From: Oscillospiraceae bacterium
GTDB taxonomy: Bacteria; Bacillota; Clostridia; Oscillospirales; Oscillospiraceae
DNA: 64,000 nucleotides
Assembly: GCA_910575815.1 (NCBI GenBank)
Contig: CAJTFN010000007.1
Span: 178,574 to 242,573, forward strand
Reading direction: 5' to 3'
The first letter of the stretch is position 1, and every line of letters starts with the position of its first letter. The translations under genes and the position numbers were made by a program. Shown here piece by piece: positions 16,429 to 24,441 of the stretch. The notes under the pieces were generated by a model that was not told where the DNA came from, did not search any database, and saw nothing but the letters and a program-made list of their open reading frames with translations.

Positions 16429-16726
16429 AATTCTTTTGATGATTCTGGGAATGACCCTGGTCACCATTCTTCCCCGGGTCCTTCCCGCCGTGTTCATCGA
16501 GAAGATGAGCTTCGGGCCCAGGACGGAAAAATTCCTGCGCCTGGTCCCCTATACCGCCATGGCCGCCATGATCTTCCCCGGCTTTTTAACCGTGGACGCC
16601 TCCCGGATGGACATCGGGCTTGTGGGCGCTCTGGTCGCCGGAGCCCTGGCCTGGAAAAAGTGCCCGGTGATGGTCTGCGTTCTGGGGGCCATTGGGGCGG
16701 ACCTGCTGCTGTATTTGGTTTTCTGA
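16418..16726 (+). CDS. azlD: AzlD-type exporter small subunit
   Basis: The 102-residue protein has four hydrophobic helices and the AzlD opening ILGMTLVTILPRVLPAV followed by FLRLVPYTAMAAMIFPG. It is the partner of AzlC at the inner membrane. AAAGGAGG at 16401-16408 is inside azlC and the ATG at 16418 overlaps azlC by 11 bases. A bidirectional stem-loop follows. Confidence 0.9.
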   Translation: MHPEILLMILGMTLVTILPRVLPAVFIEKMSFGPRTEKFLRLVPYTAMAAMIFPGFLTVDASRMDIGLVGALVAGALAWKKCPVMVCVLGAIGADLLLYLVF

Positions 16727-16759
16727 CTCTATTCAATTGGATGCTCTTTGAAACGCAAG

Positions 16760-16785
16760 CGGATTCCCAGACCGGGAATCCGTCT
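16760..16785. terminator. bidirectional terminator between azlD and the EamA gene
   Basis: CGGATTCCC pairs with GGGAATCCG around AGACC; TCTTTC follows on the plus strand and the two genes converge here. Confidence 0.6.
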
Positions 16786-16805
16786 TTCGGTTATTGAAAA
16801 TACTC

Positions 16806-17660
16806 CTAGAGGAGCATTGCCAGCGTTCCGCCGGTAATCAAAGCCAATCCCAGCCCGGCCTTGGGGGACAGCTTTTCGTGAAGCACCAGGGCGGAGAAGG
16901 CCACCGTCACCAGAATACTCAGTTTATCAACCGGCACTACCACGCTGGCAGGCCCCTCCTGCAAGGCCCGGTAATAGCACAGCCAAGAGGCCCCGGTGGC
17001 AATTCCCGACAGGCAAAGGAAACCCAACTCCTCCTTTGGCAGGGTCTTGAGGAGAGCGCTCTTCCCCGTAACCGCCACCATGACCCAAGCCATCACCAGC
17101 ACCACGCCGGTGCGAAGGGCCGTGGCCAGATTGGAGTCCACTCCCCGGACTCCCAGCTTCCCCAAGATAGCCGTCAGGGCGGCAAACAGGGCGGAGCCCA
17201 GCGCATAGGGCAGCCAAGGCCCCTGCTTCTCCCCCTGCCCGGCCTTTTTCTCAATCATCAGCCAGGTTCCCGCGGCGGCACAAACCAATCCCAGAGCCTT
17301 CGGGCCGCTGATGGGCTCCCGGAGCAGGAAGAACGCCAGGAGAATGGTCAGCACCGTGCTGCTTTTGTCAATGGGGGTAACTTTGTTGACGTCTCCGATT
17401 TGCAGGGCCCGGAAATAGCACAGCCAGGAGGCCCCGGTGGCCATGCCGGACAGGGTCAGGCACAGCAGTGTTCCCCCCTGGATGTCCCTCAGGCCAGCTT
17501 GTGCTCCGGTGAGAAAAACCATCAGCCAGGAAAAGAGCAGCACAACGACGGTCCGGATGGCCGTGGCCACGGTGGAGTCCGTTCTCCGAACGCCGCACTT
17601 GGCCAAAATCGCGGTAAGCCCCGCGAACAGCGCGGAGCCGAAGGCCATGAATATCCACAT
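16806..17660 (-). CDS. EamA/DMT-family transporter with two very similar halves
   Basis: The 284-residue protein has ten hydrophobic segments in two repeats. GSALFAGLTAILAKCGVRR in the first half corresponds to GSALFAALTAILGKLGVRG in the second, and LSGMATGASWLCYFRALQ to LSGIATGASWLCYYRALQ. The similarity continues at DNA level. Family members export metabolites or act as drug/metabolite transporters; the substrate is unknown. ATG 17660 follows AAGGAGG; the extra 17 residues upstream are not supported. It is transcribed alone toward azlD. Confidence 0.85.
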   Translation of the reverse strand: MWIFMAFGSALFAGLTAILAKCGVRRTDSTVATAIRTVVVLLFSWLMVFLTGAQAGLRDIQGGTLLCLTLSGMATGASWLCYFRALQIGDVNKVTPIDKSSTVLTILLAFFLLREPISGPKALGLVCAAAGTWLMIEKKAGQGEKQGPWLPYALGSALFAALTAILGKLGVRGVDSNLATALRTGVVLVMAWVMVAVTGKSALLKTLPKEELGFLCLSGIATGASWLCYYRALQEGPASVVVPVDKLSILVTVAFSALVLHEKLSPKAGLGLALITGGTLAMLL

Positions 17661-17846
17661 AGAAGCGCCTCCTTGTTCCCTCGGAATGGCTGTGCGCCAA
17701 CCGCTTTGCAATATTATAGCACAGGCGGGCCGGACTTTACAGGGGATCCGGAAATTTTTCCCGGAAGGCTGCCGCTTTTGGACACAGGCTTCACAAAGGA
17801 CGCCATCGGTGCGTCATTTTGAAAACAGAATGGGAGGCATCTATCT

Positions 17847-18602
17847 ATGAAATACGCGCAGATTCTCTTCAGTCCCACAGGCGGCACGCTGCGAACAGCC
17901 GAGGCCGTTACAGGGGTTTGGCCGGACGAGGTGGAGACGGTCGACCTAACGGACCCGGCCTCCATCCCCCGCTCCTTCCGGAGGGAGGATTTGGTTCTCA
18001 TCGCCGTCCCCTCCTTTGGTGGCCGCGTGCCAAGCCTGGCGGCCCAGCGTCTCGCGGGCATAGAGGGGAATCAGGCCGCCTGTGTTCTGCTCTGCGTCTA
18101 CGGCAACCGGGCCTACGAAGATACGCTGGCGGAGCTCCGGGACCTTGCGGAACAACAGAATTTCCGGGTCCTGGCCGCCATCGCAGCCATCGCGGAACAT
18201 TCCATCCTGCGCCAATACGCCGCCGGACGTCCCGACGCCCAGGACGGGGAACGGCTGGGAGAATTTTCCCAGGCGGTCCTGGAGAAATTCCGGAGCGGCA
18301 ATGAAACGGCTCCCGCTCTGCCGGGAAACCGGCCTTACAAGCAGCCTGGAAGGACCTCCCTGGTTCCCAAAGCCGGCAAAGGCTGCACGGCCTGCGGGCT
18401 CTGCGCCCGTCAGTGTCCTGCCCAGGCGATCCGTTTGGAGAACCTTCAAACGGCAGAGAACGCCCTCTGTATTTCCTGTATGCGCTGTGTTGCCCGCTGT
18501 CCGCAGGGGGCCAGGAGGGTCAATCGGGCCATGACCGCCGTGGCGGCCCAGGCCCTCAAGAAAGCGTGCTCAGTCCGGAAGGAATGTGAATTGTTTATAT
18601 AA
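17847..18602 (+). CDS. EFR1-type flavodoxin-ferredoxin protein
   Basis: The 251-residue protein joins an N-terminal flavodoxin-like domain (ILFSPTGGTLRTAEAV binds the FMN phosphate; VPSFGGRVPSLAA near 55) to two four-iron clusters at the C-terminus (CTACGLCARQCP near 183 and CISCMRCVARCP near 211). This is the EFR1 pattern common in gut clostridia, thought to shuttle electrons in the cytosol; partners are unknown. ATGGGAGGC precedes the ATG. The two hydrophobic or aromatic segments around residue 125 lack other motifs. It is probably monocistronic. Confidence 0.85.
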   Translation: MKYAQILFSPTGGTLRTAEAVTGVWPDEVETVDLTDPASIPRSFRREDLVLIAVPSFGGRVPSLAAQRLAGIEGNQAACVLLCVYGNRAYEDTLAELRDLAEQQNFRVLAAIAAIAEHSILRQYAAGRPDAQDGERLGEFSQAVLEKFRSGNETAPALPGNRPYKQPGRTSLVPKAGKGCTACGLCARQCPAQAIRLENLQTAENALCISCMRCVARCPQGARRVNRAMTAVAAQALKKACSVRKECELFI

Positions 18603-18811
18603 TCTTGCTTCCCCTTCAAGTGGCCGCCTATCTTACCGAAAAGAGCTGCAAAATCACACTGGTGCGAATATGGGCGAAATACCTATGGAAAAAACCCGTA
18701 AATTTATGATAAGATGGTTTTGTCTCTTCGCGGGAAAGAGACCTTCCCCGCCGGCCCGAGAAGGGTCCGCTCTCCGCTATGCTCACCAATCGGAAAGGAA
18801 CAAGTTGTGTC

Positions 18812-20029
18812 ATGGACCTTCTAAAACTGGTCGCTGTGTTCTGTATCATCATTCTGGTGATGTGGATGAAAAAACCCCTGTTAACCGCCGTTCTGGCCGC
18901 CACCATTGGCACGGTGGTTCTGTATCAGCTTCCCCTAACCGTCACCTGCGCCGCCGTCGGAAAGGGGGCCACCAGCTGGACCACCATTGAGACCCTTCTG
19001 GTCTTCTATACCACCACGTTCCTTCAAAGGATGCTGGAGAAGCGGAAGAACCTGAGCGACTGCCAGGTAGCGCTGAACGGCCTTTTTAACAACCGCCGCA
19101 TCAATGCCTCCGTGGTGCCCCTTCTCCTGGGGTGCCTGCCCTCCGCCAGCACGGTTCTGATCTGCGGCCCCATTGTCCGGGACAGCGTGGAGGACTACCT
19201 CTCCGCCCCGGAAAAGGCGGCGATCACCTCCTACTTCCGGCACATTACCGAGAGCTTCCTTCCCACATACACCACGATTTTCATTGCCGTAGGCCTGACC
19301 AACGGGGCCGTATCCGTCAGCGCCTTTGTTCTGGCCATGCTGCCCATGGTTGCGGCGCTGTTCCTGACGGGGCACCTAGTCTATCTGCGGAAGGTTCCGA
19401 AGGACACCGGCATGGTTTCCCAAGAGCCCAAGGCATATTATTGGAAGCTGCTGGTCCGGAGCATCTGGAGCATTGCCCTGGCAATCGGCATGATTCTCGT
19501 CTTCAAGCTTCCCGTGGAGCTGGCCGTGTTCCTCTGCATCCTCCTCAACATCTTTGTCAACCACTTCCGGCCTGGGGAGCTGCTTCCCTTCTTCCGCAGC
19601 GCCTTTGAGACAAAGCTTCTGGCCAGCACATGGCTGATTATGATTTTCAAGGAGGTTCTGGCGGCCACCGGAGTCATCGAAAAGCTTCCGGCCTTCTTCT
19701 CCGCCCTGCCCCTGCCCACCTTTTTCATCTTCGCCCTAATTTTCTTCTTTGGAACGCTGGTCGCGGGGAATCAGGCCTGCATCGTGCTGTGCATGCCTAT
19801 GGTCATGGCCGCGCTGAACGGGGCGATCTCCCTGTCTCTGTTCGTGCTTTTGATGTGCATGAACTATGTCGCCATGCAGATTTCCCCCATCCACATCTGC
19901 CTGACGCTGTGCGCGGAGGACAGCAAGGTCTCCTTCTCCTCCATGGCCGCAAAGACTCTGCCCATGGTACTTATTTTTATCGCCGTCTCCTTTCTTTACT
20001 ACGGCGGCCTCCGGTTCCTTGGTTTGTAA
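18812..20029 (+). CDS. DUF401-family membrane protein
   Basis: The 405-residue product is almost entirely hydrophobic, with about ten to eleven predicted helices, and matches the DUF401 family as I recognise it (LLGCLPSASTVLICGPIVRD near 120, FRHITESFLPTYTTIFIA near 148, GNQACIVLCMPMVMAALNG near 325, CMNYVAMQISPIHICLTLC near 350). It resembles the ion-transporter superfamily but no substrate is known. GGAAAGGAA at 18792-18800 supports ATG 18812 over the upstream ATG 18779. The 209 bases upstream hold no clear promoter. A weak stem-loop follows. Confidence 0.8.
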   Translation: MDLLKLVAVFCIIILVMWMKKPLLTAVLAATIGTVVLYQLPLTVTCAAVGKGATSWTTIETLLVFYTTTFLQRMLEKRKNLSDCQVALNGLFNNRRINASVVPLLLGCLPSASTVLICGPIVRDSVEDYLSAPEKAAITSYFRHITESFLPTYTTIFIAVGLTNGAVSVSAFVLAMLPMVAALFLTGHLVYLRKVPKDTGMVSQEPKAYYWKLLVRSIWSIALAIGMILVFKLPVELAVFLCILLNIFVNHFRPGELLPFFRSAFETKLLASTWLIMIFKEVLAATGVIEKLPAFFSALPLPTFFIFALIFFFGTLVAGNQACIVLCMPMVMAALNGAISLSLFVLLMCMNYVAMQISPIHICLTLCAEDSKVSFSSMAAKTLPMVLIFIAVSFLYYGGLRFLGL

Positions 20030-20042
20030 AATCACCGCTCCG

Positions 20043-20069
20043 GGGGAGGGGCGCATTTTCCCCCTCCCC
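20043..20069 (+). terminator. possible terminator after the DUF401 gene
   Basis: GGGGAGGGG pairs with CCCCTCCCC around a nine-base loop. The T run after it is missing, so confidence is modest. Confidence 0.45.
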
Positions 20070-20138
20070 TCCCCATAGACGATTTCCGGCCGTCCCTCTG
20101 CCCGAGGGGTATCCGGCCCAGGATTGGTAAGCTCTGGA

Positions 20139-20221
20139 TTTTCGTCACCTTGACGAAAACGGCCCCGATTTTGTCAAAGATTTAACGAAATTGTAAAACC
20201 TGACAAAAGCCCATTGACGAA
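20139..20221 (+). promoter_or_regulatory. array of TGACGAAA-type half-sites upstream of the thiolase promoter
   Basis: TTTTCGTCA (20139-20147) and TGACGAAAA (20151-20159) form a perfect 9-bp inverted repeat with a 3-base centre. TTTTGTCA (20169-20176) and TGACAAAA (20201-20208) form a second, wider pair, and TGACGAA recurs at 20215-20221 over the -35 box. Five related half-sites in 83 bases suggest a cooperative regulator. Confidence 0.55.
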
Positions 20222-20242
20222 CCGCCCGGAACTCTCTATAAT
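20214..20242 (+). promoter_or_regulatory. sigma-A promoter of thl
   Basis: TTGACG (20214-20219), 17 bases, TATAAT (20237-20242). Start expected near 20249, giving a leader of about 110 bases. Confidence 0.8.
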
Positions 20243-20255
20243 GATATATAGAGAG
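20232..20255 (+). promoter_or_regulatory. inverted repeat over the thl -10 box and start site
   Basis: CTCTCTATA (20232-20240) is mirrored by TATAGAGAG (20247-20255). It covers the -10 box and the expected +1 and could be an operator or a 5' hairpin of the transcript. Confidence 0.5.
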
Positions 20256-20360
20256 GGCGGCCACGGGATTGTCAAAAAATTGGCAATCCTGTCCGCCCCG
20301 CCCGTTGAGAAGCCGGCGGCCCGCCGAGCCGCCAAAATATTACAAATACGGAGGAACATC

Positions 20361-21617
20361 ATGAAAGATCTTTATGTCGTGAACTGCTGCCGTACCGCCA
20401 TCGGCTCCTTTGGCGGCAGTCTGAAGAACACTCCCGCTGCGGAGCTGGGCGCGATCGTGGTCAAAGAGGCCCTGAACCGCGCTGGTGTTGCACCGGAGAA
20501 CGTGGATGAGGTCATGTTCGGCTGCATCCTCACCGCCGCCCAGGGCCAGAACGTGGCCCGTCAGGTCTCCATCAAGGCCGGTATTCCCTATTCCGTTCCC
20601 GCCTATACCGTGGGCATGGTCTGCGGCTCCGGCATGAAGTCTCTCATTGAGGGCGCTCGCTCCATCCTGGCCGGGGACGCCGACGTGGTGGTCTGCGGCG
20701 GCACCGAGAACATGAGTTCCGCTCCCTTCGCTTCCATGGACGCCCGCTGGGGCGCCCGCATGGGCGACAAGAAGCTGGTGGACACCATGATTAAGGACGG
20801 CCTGTGGGACGCCTATAACAACTATCACATGGGCACCACCGCCGAGAACATCAACGACATCTGGGGCATCACCCGCCAGGAGCAGGACGAGTTCGCCGCC
20901 GCCTCCCAGCAGAAGACCGAGGCCGCCCAGGCCGCCGGCAAGTTCGAGGCCGAGATCGTTCCCGTCCCTGTGAAGGTGAAGAAGCAGGTAGTGGACTTCA
21001 AGGTCGACGAGTTCCCCAAGGCCGGCGTCACCGCCGAGGGCATTGCCAAGCTCCGCGGCGCGTTCCCCGTGGGTCCCGAGTCCCCCAACCCCAACGTGGT
21101 TCACACCTTCGAGGTCACCGGCAAGAAGGAGGCCGAGGATAAGGGCCAGCAGCGCGTCACCGCCGCCAACGCCTCCGGCATCAATGACGGCGCCGCCGCC
21201 ATCGTCCTGGCCTCCGGCGAGGCTGTGGAGAAGTACGGCCTGAAGCCCATGGCCAAGCTCATCGGCTGGGGCCAGGGCGGCGTGGACCCGAAGATCATGG
21301 GCGTTGGCCCTGTGCCCGCCTCCCGTCAGGCCATGGCCAAGGCCGGCGTGACCATTGACGACATTGATCTCATCGAGGCTAACGAGGCTTTCGCGGCGCA
21401 GTCCATCGCCGTGGGCCGTGAGCTGGGCTTCGACACCGCCAAGCTGAACGTCAACGGCGGCGCCATCGCTCTGGGTCACCCCGTGGGCGCTTCCGGCGCG
21501 CGGATCATTGTCACCCTGCTTCACGAGATGCAAAAGCGCGACGACGCCAAGAAGGGCCTTGCCACCCTCTGCATCGGCGGCGGCATGGGCGTAGCCACCA
21601 TCTTCGAGAAGTGCTGA
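20361..21617 (+). CDS. thl: acetyl-CoA C-acetyltransferase (thiolase)
   Basis: The 418-residue enzyme condenses two acetyl-CoA to acetoacetyl-CoA, the first step toward butyrate. The active-site Cys is in VGMVCGSGMKS near residue 91, the His pair region in ALGHPVGASGAR near 373 and the second Cys in LCIGGGMGVA near 403. It is about 25 residues longer than usual because of an insertion between the KLRGAFPVGPE and TAANASGINDG segments (about 235-270). ACGGAGGAAC precedes ATG 20361. No other butyrate gene is adjacent; the dispersed hairpin repeat and a terminator follow. The codon use is strongly biased to GCC/AAG/CTG, suggesting high expression. Confidence 0.95.
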   Translation: MKDLYVVNCCRTAIGSFGGSLKNTPAAELGAIVVKEALNRAGVAPENVDEVMFGCILTAAQGQNVARQVSIKAGIPYSVPAYTVGMVCGSGMKSLIEGARSILAGDADVVVCGGTENMSSAPFASMDARWGARMGDKKLVDTMIKDGLWDAYNNYHMGTTAENINDIWGITRQEQDEFAAASQQKTEAAQAAGKFEAEIVPVPVKVKKQVVDFKVDEFPKAGVTAEGIAKLRGAFPVGPESPNPNVVHTFEVTGKKEAEDKGQQRVTAANASGINDGAAAIVLASGEAVEKYGLKPMAKLIGWGQGGVDPKIMGVGPVPASRQAMAKAGVTIDDIDLIEANEAFAAQSIAVGRELGFDTAKLNVNGGAIALGHPVGASGARIIVTLLHEMQKRDDAKKGLATLCIGGGMGVATIFEKC

Positions 21618-21720
21618 GTTCCTTTTCTTGAAAGAAAAGGAACCAAAAGAACTTTAGCGCGCTCTGGAAGTCTGGTGGTTGACCAGGCTGGTGCGACGGC
21701 GACGCGGAGACGCGGCAGCC
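21618..21720 (+). repeat. dispersed hairpin repeat, copy 2
   Basis: A 12-bp hairpin, GTTCCTTTTCTT and its complement around GA (21618-21643), is followed by CAAAAGAACTTT, GCGCGCTCTG, a GGTGG block and GGTGCGACGGC. The order and most bases match the copies at 12291-12380 (minus) and 53936-54022 (plus). It starts one base after the end of thl and may serve as its terminator. Confidence 0.75.
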
Positions 21721-21746
21721 GGTGCTGAAGGAAGTACGATAAATTT

Positions 21747-21774
21747 CAAAGAGGGACCTTCGGGTCCCTCTTTG
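21747..21774 (+). terminator. UUCG-loop terminator
   Basis: CAAAGAGGGACC pairs with GGTCCCTCTTTG around TTCG, a stable 12-bp stem; it ends the thl transcript or the repeat. Confidence 0.75.
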
Positions 21775-21794
21775 GCTATTGGGGAGAGTGTGGT

Positions 21795-22193
21795 ATGAAG
21801 GAACACTATATGGGCTTGGGCCATGTGGCTATTTACACACGGGATATGGAAGAGAGCATTGCTTTTTACGGAAAATTGGGCGGCACGGTAAAGGACCGGG
21901 GTGATGTACCCACGCCGGAGGGCGAAAAGAAGCTGGCTTTGATAGACTTTGGCGGGGTTACGCTGGAGCTGATTCAAAGCCCTGGACCCATGCCTATGGG
22001 CGAGGGGAACGTGCCCCATTTCGCCATTCTGGTGGATGATTTAGACACGCTGGCGGCGGCTATTCAGGCGGCGGGAGTGAATACCTTCCTGACGCCGGAA
22101 AAGAAGGTTTTGCCAAACCTCTTCGGTGGAGTACAGAACTGGTTCTTTACAGGCCCCTCCGGGGAACAAATTGAATTGCTGCAAATGCTGTAA
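21795..22193 (+). CDS. VOC/glyoxalase-fold protein
   Basis: The 132-residue protein has two beta-alpha-beta-beta-beta modules. Possible metal ligands are His in GLGHVAIYTRD near residue 10, Glu in LELIQS near 59, His in VPHFAILVDD near 74 and Glu in GEQIELLQ near 126, the usual H-E-H-E set of lactoylglutathione lyase or methylmalonyl-CoA epimerase relatives. The exact reaction cannot be told. GGGGAGAG lies upstream of the ATG. It is a single gene between two terminators. Confidence 0.8.
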   Translation: MKEHYMGLGHVAIYTRDMEESIAFYGKLGGTVKDRGDVPTPEGEKKLALIDFGGVTLELIQSPGPMPMGEGNVPHFAILVDDLDTLAAAIQAAGVNTFLTPEKKVLPNLFGGVQNWFFTGPSGEQIELLQML

Positions 22194-22271
22194 TCCGCGT
22201 CCGGTGGGTGGTTTTAGCAGGGTGGCTTCCATTTTAGGACACTCCAAGGGCGGGGCTTCAGAAAGAGATTA

Positions 22272-22306
22272 AGGGCAAGGCAGACCGTGACGGTTTGCCT
22301 TGCCCT
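22272..22306 (+). terminator. terminator after the VOC gene
   Basis: A 16-bp stem with one G-T pair (AGGGCAAGGCAGACCG and its complement) around TGA, followed by GTTTATG. Confidence 0.75.
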
Positions 22307-22357
22307 GTTTATGGTATTTTGAATACGGAAAGAGTCCGACAAACTTGCGCAGTCCGT

Positions 22358-22603
22358 TCAGCGAAACAGCTTCCGTCCGATTAAGATAAACAGGCACGCG
22401 CCCGCAACATTGACAATCAAGTTGGCAACCACGCCATAAACGTAAAAGCCCAGCAGGCTGGCCACGATGCCGCCCACGGCGGACCCGGCGACACCGATGA
22501 TGATATTGCGGAGCAAGCCGCCTCCCTCGCCCATCAGCATCCCGGCCAGCCAGCCCACCAGCGCACCCATAATCAAAGTGCCAATCAGTCCAAACAAATT
22601 CAT
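22358..22603 (-). CDS. GlsB/YeaQ/YmgE-family stress membrane protein
   Basis: This 81-residue protein has three hydrophobic helices with glycine-rich faces (GLIGTLIMGALVGWLAGML, NIIIGVAGSAVGGIVASLLG, LIVNVAGACLFILIG) and the G-G-G-L-L-R-N loop between the first two. That is the transglycosylase-associated or GlsB family, linked to envelope stress in Gram-positives. GGGAGGATGAG precedes the ATG. It starts 15 bases after the radical SAM gene and is probably the last gene of that unit. Confidence 0.88.
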   Translation of the reverse strand: MNLFGLIGTLIMGALVGWLAGMLMGEGGGLLRNIIIGVAGSAVGGIVASLLGFYVYGVVANLIVNVAGACLFILIGRKLFR

Positions 22604-22618
22604 GGTCTCATCCTCCCT

Positions 22619-23239
22619 TCAATCCTCAATATATTCCCGTACTCGGTAAACCGCGCCGATCTCCTCTTCGCAGATTTTCCGGCAGCGCTCAATCTCTTCC
22701 CTGGGAATCGTGTCCACTACAGTCATCATCACTGTAGGCACATACCGCCGCAGCTCCTTGGCAAAGGCCTTCATGGCCTCGTAAGCCCCTGTCTGAACCG
22801 GGTGACAGAGTGCGTCGTACTTCTCCGCCGTGTCGGTATTCAGGGAAATTGAAACCATGTCAAACCGCCCCTGGAACTCCGGGGCGATGTCCCGCCCGTG
22901 AATAAGATTTCCGGTACCGTTGGTATCCATGCGTGTAAAAGGTTTTTTGCCCTTGGCTTTCAGCTGGTCGATGACCCAGCAGATATCGTCAATCCGGTAG
23001 CTGGGCTCGCCGAAGCCGCAGAAGACCAGCTGCTGATACTTCGCCAGGTCCCGGCTCTCGATGTCCGCCAGGATTTCCTCTCGGGTGGGCTCCCGCTCCA
23101 GCCAGAGATTATGGGTGTAGATACTGCCGCCGTGGCCGTTGTGCCGGAGGCAGAATTCACAATTAAAATTGCAGCGGTTTGTGGTATTGACGTACAGGTT
23201 TTCCCCGTACTCATAGGTAATGGTAAAACCTTTTTCCAT
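22619..23239 (-). CDS. TatD-associated radical SAM protein
   Basis: The 206-residue protein has the radical SAM cluster motif C-N-F-N-C-E-F-C near residue 22 and the SAM-binding CGFGEPS near 74. Short proteins of this type are recurrently linked to TatD in Firmicutes, and tatD is 1.9 kb upstream here. The reaction is unknown. AAGGAGT precedes the ATG. Its 5' end overlaps the tail of the frameshifted lipoprotein reading frame. The C-terminus ends YRVREYIED with no extra cluster domain. Confidence 0.85.
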   Translation of the reverse strand: MEKGFTITYEYGENLYVNTTNRCNFNCEFCLRHNGHGGSIYTHNLWLEREPTREEILADIESRDLAKYQQLVFCGFGEPSYRIDDICWVIDQLKAKGKKPFTRMDTNGTGNLIHGRDIAPEFQGRFDMVSISLNTDTAEKYDALCHPVQTGAYEAMKAFAKELRRYVPTVMMTVVDTIPREEIERCRKICEEEIGAVYRVREYIED

Positions 23240-23244
23240 AGAAA

Positions 23245-23563
23245 TTACTCCTTCTTGATGGTCCGCTCAGTTGGATTTGAGTAAGAGTGAACGCGCCGTC
23301 CTGATAAAGGACCAATGCGTCAACCTCCGCCGCATAGGACAACATGGGCTGGAAATACTCGCCGCCCTTGAGCCAGGCGGCGCCCGCCTCGGGCAGCTCC
23401 ACCAGCAGCGCCGGGAAGTCCTCCTTTGTGACGGGATTGTAAAACAATATCCTGGGCAGCTCGTAATTCCCCTGGGCCTCCGTCACCGCGGCAGGGACAG
23501 AGAGCTCCGCCGGGGCGGGGTGCCGCAGCCGGCCAGCGCCAGCAGAAGAACCCTCTTTTTCAT
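23245..23563 (-). pseudogene. frameshifted small lipoprotein, paralogue of the next gene
   Basis: From ATG 23563 (with GAGGAGAAA before it) the frame reads MKKRVLLLALAGCGTP, a clear lipoprotein signal with lipobox Cys at 13, and then stops. One base shifted in the C-rich run near 23520, the reading continues as PAPAELSVPAAVTEA, NYELPRILFYNP and ends AAEVDALVLYQDGAFTLTQIQ, remaining open to 23211 inside the radical SAM gene. The last part matches the end of the upstream gene (AAETSAGVLYQDGAFTLQN). It is most simply a lipoprotein gene broken by one indel, though a sequencing error or slippage is possible. Confidence 0.6.
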
Positions 23564-23575
23564 GTGGATTTCTCC

Positions 23576-24338
23576 TCACTGGTAATAACTGTAGAGGTGA
23601 AAGTTTTGCAGGGTAAACGCGCCGTCCTGATAGAGAACCCCGGCAGAGGTTTCCGCCGCATAGCAGGGGGCGGCGCTGCCCTTGTGGCTCATGCAGAACG
23701 CGCCCTGGAACTGGAGGCCGTCCCATTCCTCTATGCTGAACCCGGCGATCCGGCCGGAGGAAGCCGTATCCAAATCCACATTCCCGTCCTGGAGTTCCAC
23801 CAGCTCATGGCCCAGTATGGCAAAGGCTCTGCCGCTGATTTCGGCGGTGTCGAACAGTGTGGGAAGTTGCTCCTGCCAAAGGCTCTCGGGGAAGGTGTAA
23901 GCAGTCAGGGTTTCATCCGATCCTTTCTCCAGAATATGCAGCTCCTCAATCGAGACGCCGGTTCCACTGCCGGCGTAACAGATGACGATCAGCTCGTCCT
24001 CGAAATCGCCGTCCGCGTCGAAGCAGGCCATGCGGGGAGGTATCGTCCGGGGCGTCATAAAAACCCAGTCGAACTCCGCCAGAATATCTCCCCAGCGGAT
24101 AAGGGCGGGACTCTCCCCGTTGGCCCGATAAGGGGCGGCGTAAAAGGCCGCGTCACTCTCCGGTGCTTCCGCCAGGAACCCCACCACACCGCCGTGAATC
24201 CATCCCTCTGCGTTATATCGGGGGTCCGCCGGAGAGGGCGGCAGCTCATAGTCCTCCGGCCGGGGCCTGGCCCACCGTCACCACGGCAGGGGCGGAAATG
24301 GGCTCCAGCCGCCGCCGCTCCGGACATCCCCCGGACAT
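23576..24338 (-). pseudogene. putative lipoprotein-like protein with frameshift near its N-terminus
   Basis: The main frame from about 24265 to 23576 encodes about 230 residues including EDYELPPSPADPRYNAEGW, FLAEAPESDAAFYAAPYR, ACFDADGDFEDELIVICY (an EF-hand/VCBS-like D-x-D-x-D-x-x-D-E segment seen in exported proteins) and ends YQDGAFTLQNFHLYSYYQ. Upstream, in another frame from ATG 24338, LEPISAPAVVTVGQAP reads naturally into it, so a one-base shift in the run near 24260 separates the two. The expected signal peptide is not intact. If used alone the shorter frame could start at GTG 24187. Function unknown; it resembles beta-rich periplasmic-type or cell-surface lipoproteins. Confidence 0.5.
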
Positions 24339-24441
24339 TCAGACTTTGCAGAAGCTTTTTCCTGCCTTCTCCCTTTGGGAACGCACTCCGATTCGATGCC
24401 GCTCCGCAGAATCAAGCGTCGTCATATTTCCTTGCGCCGGG

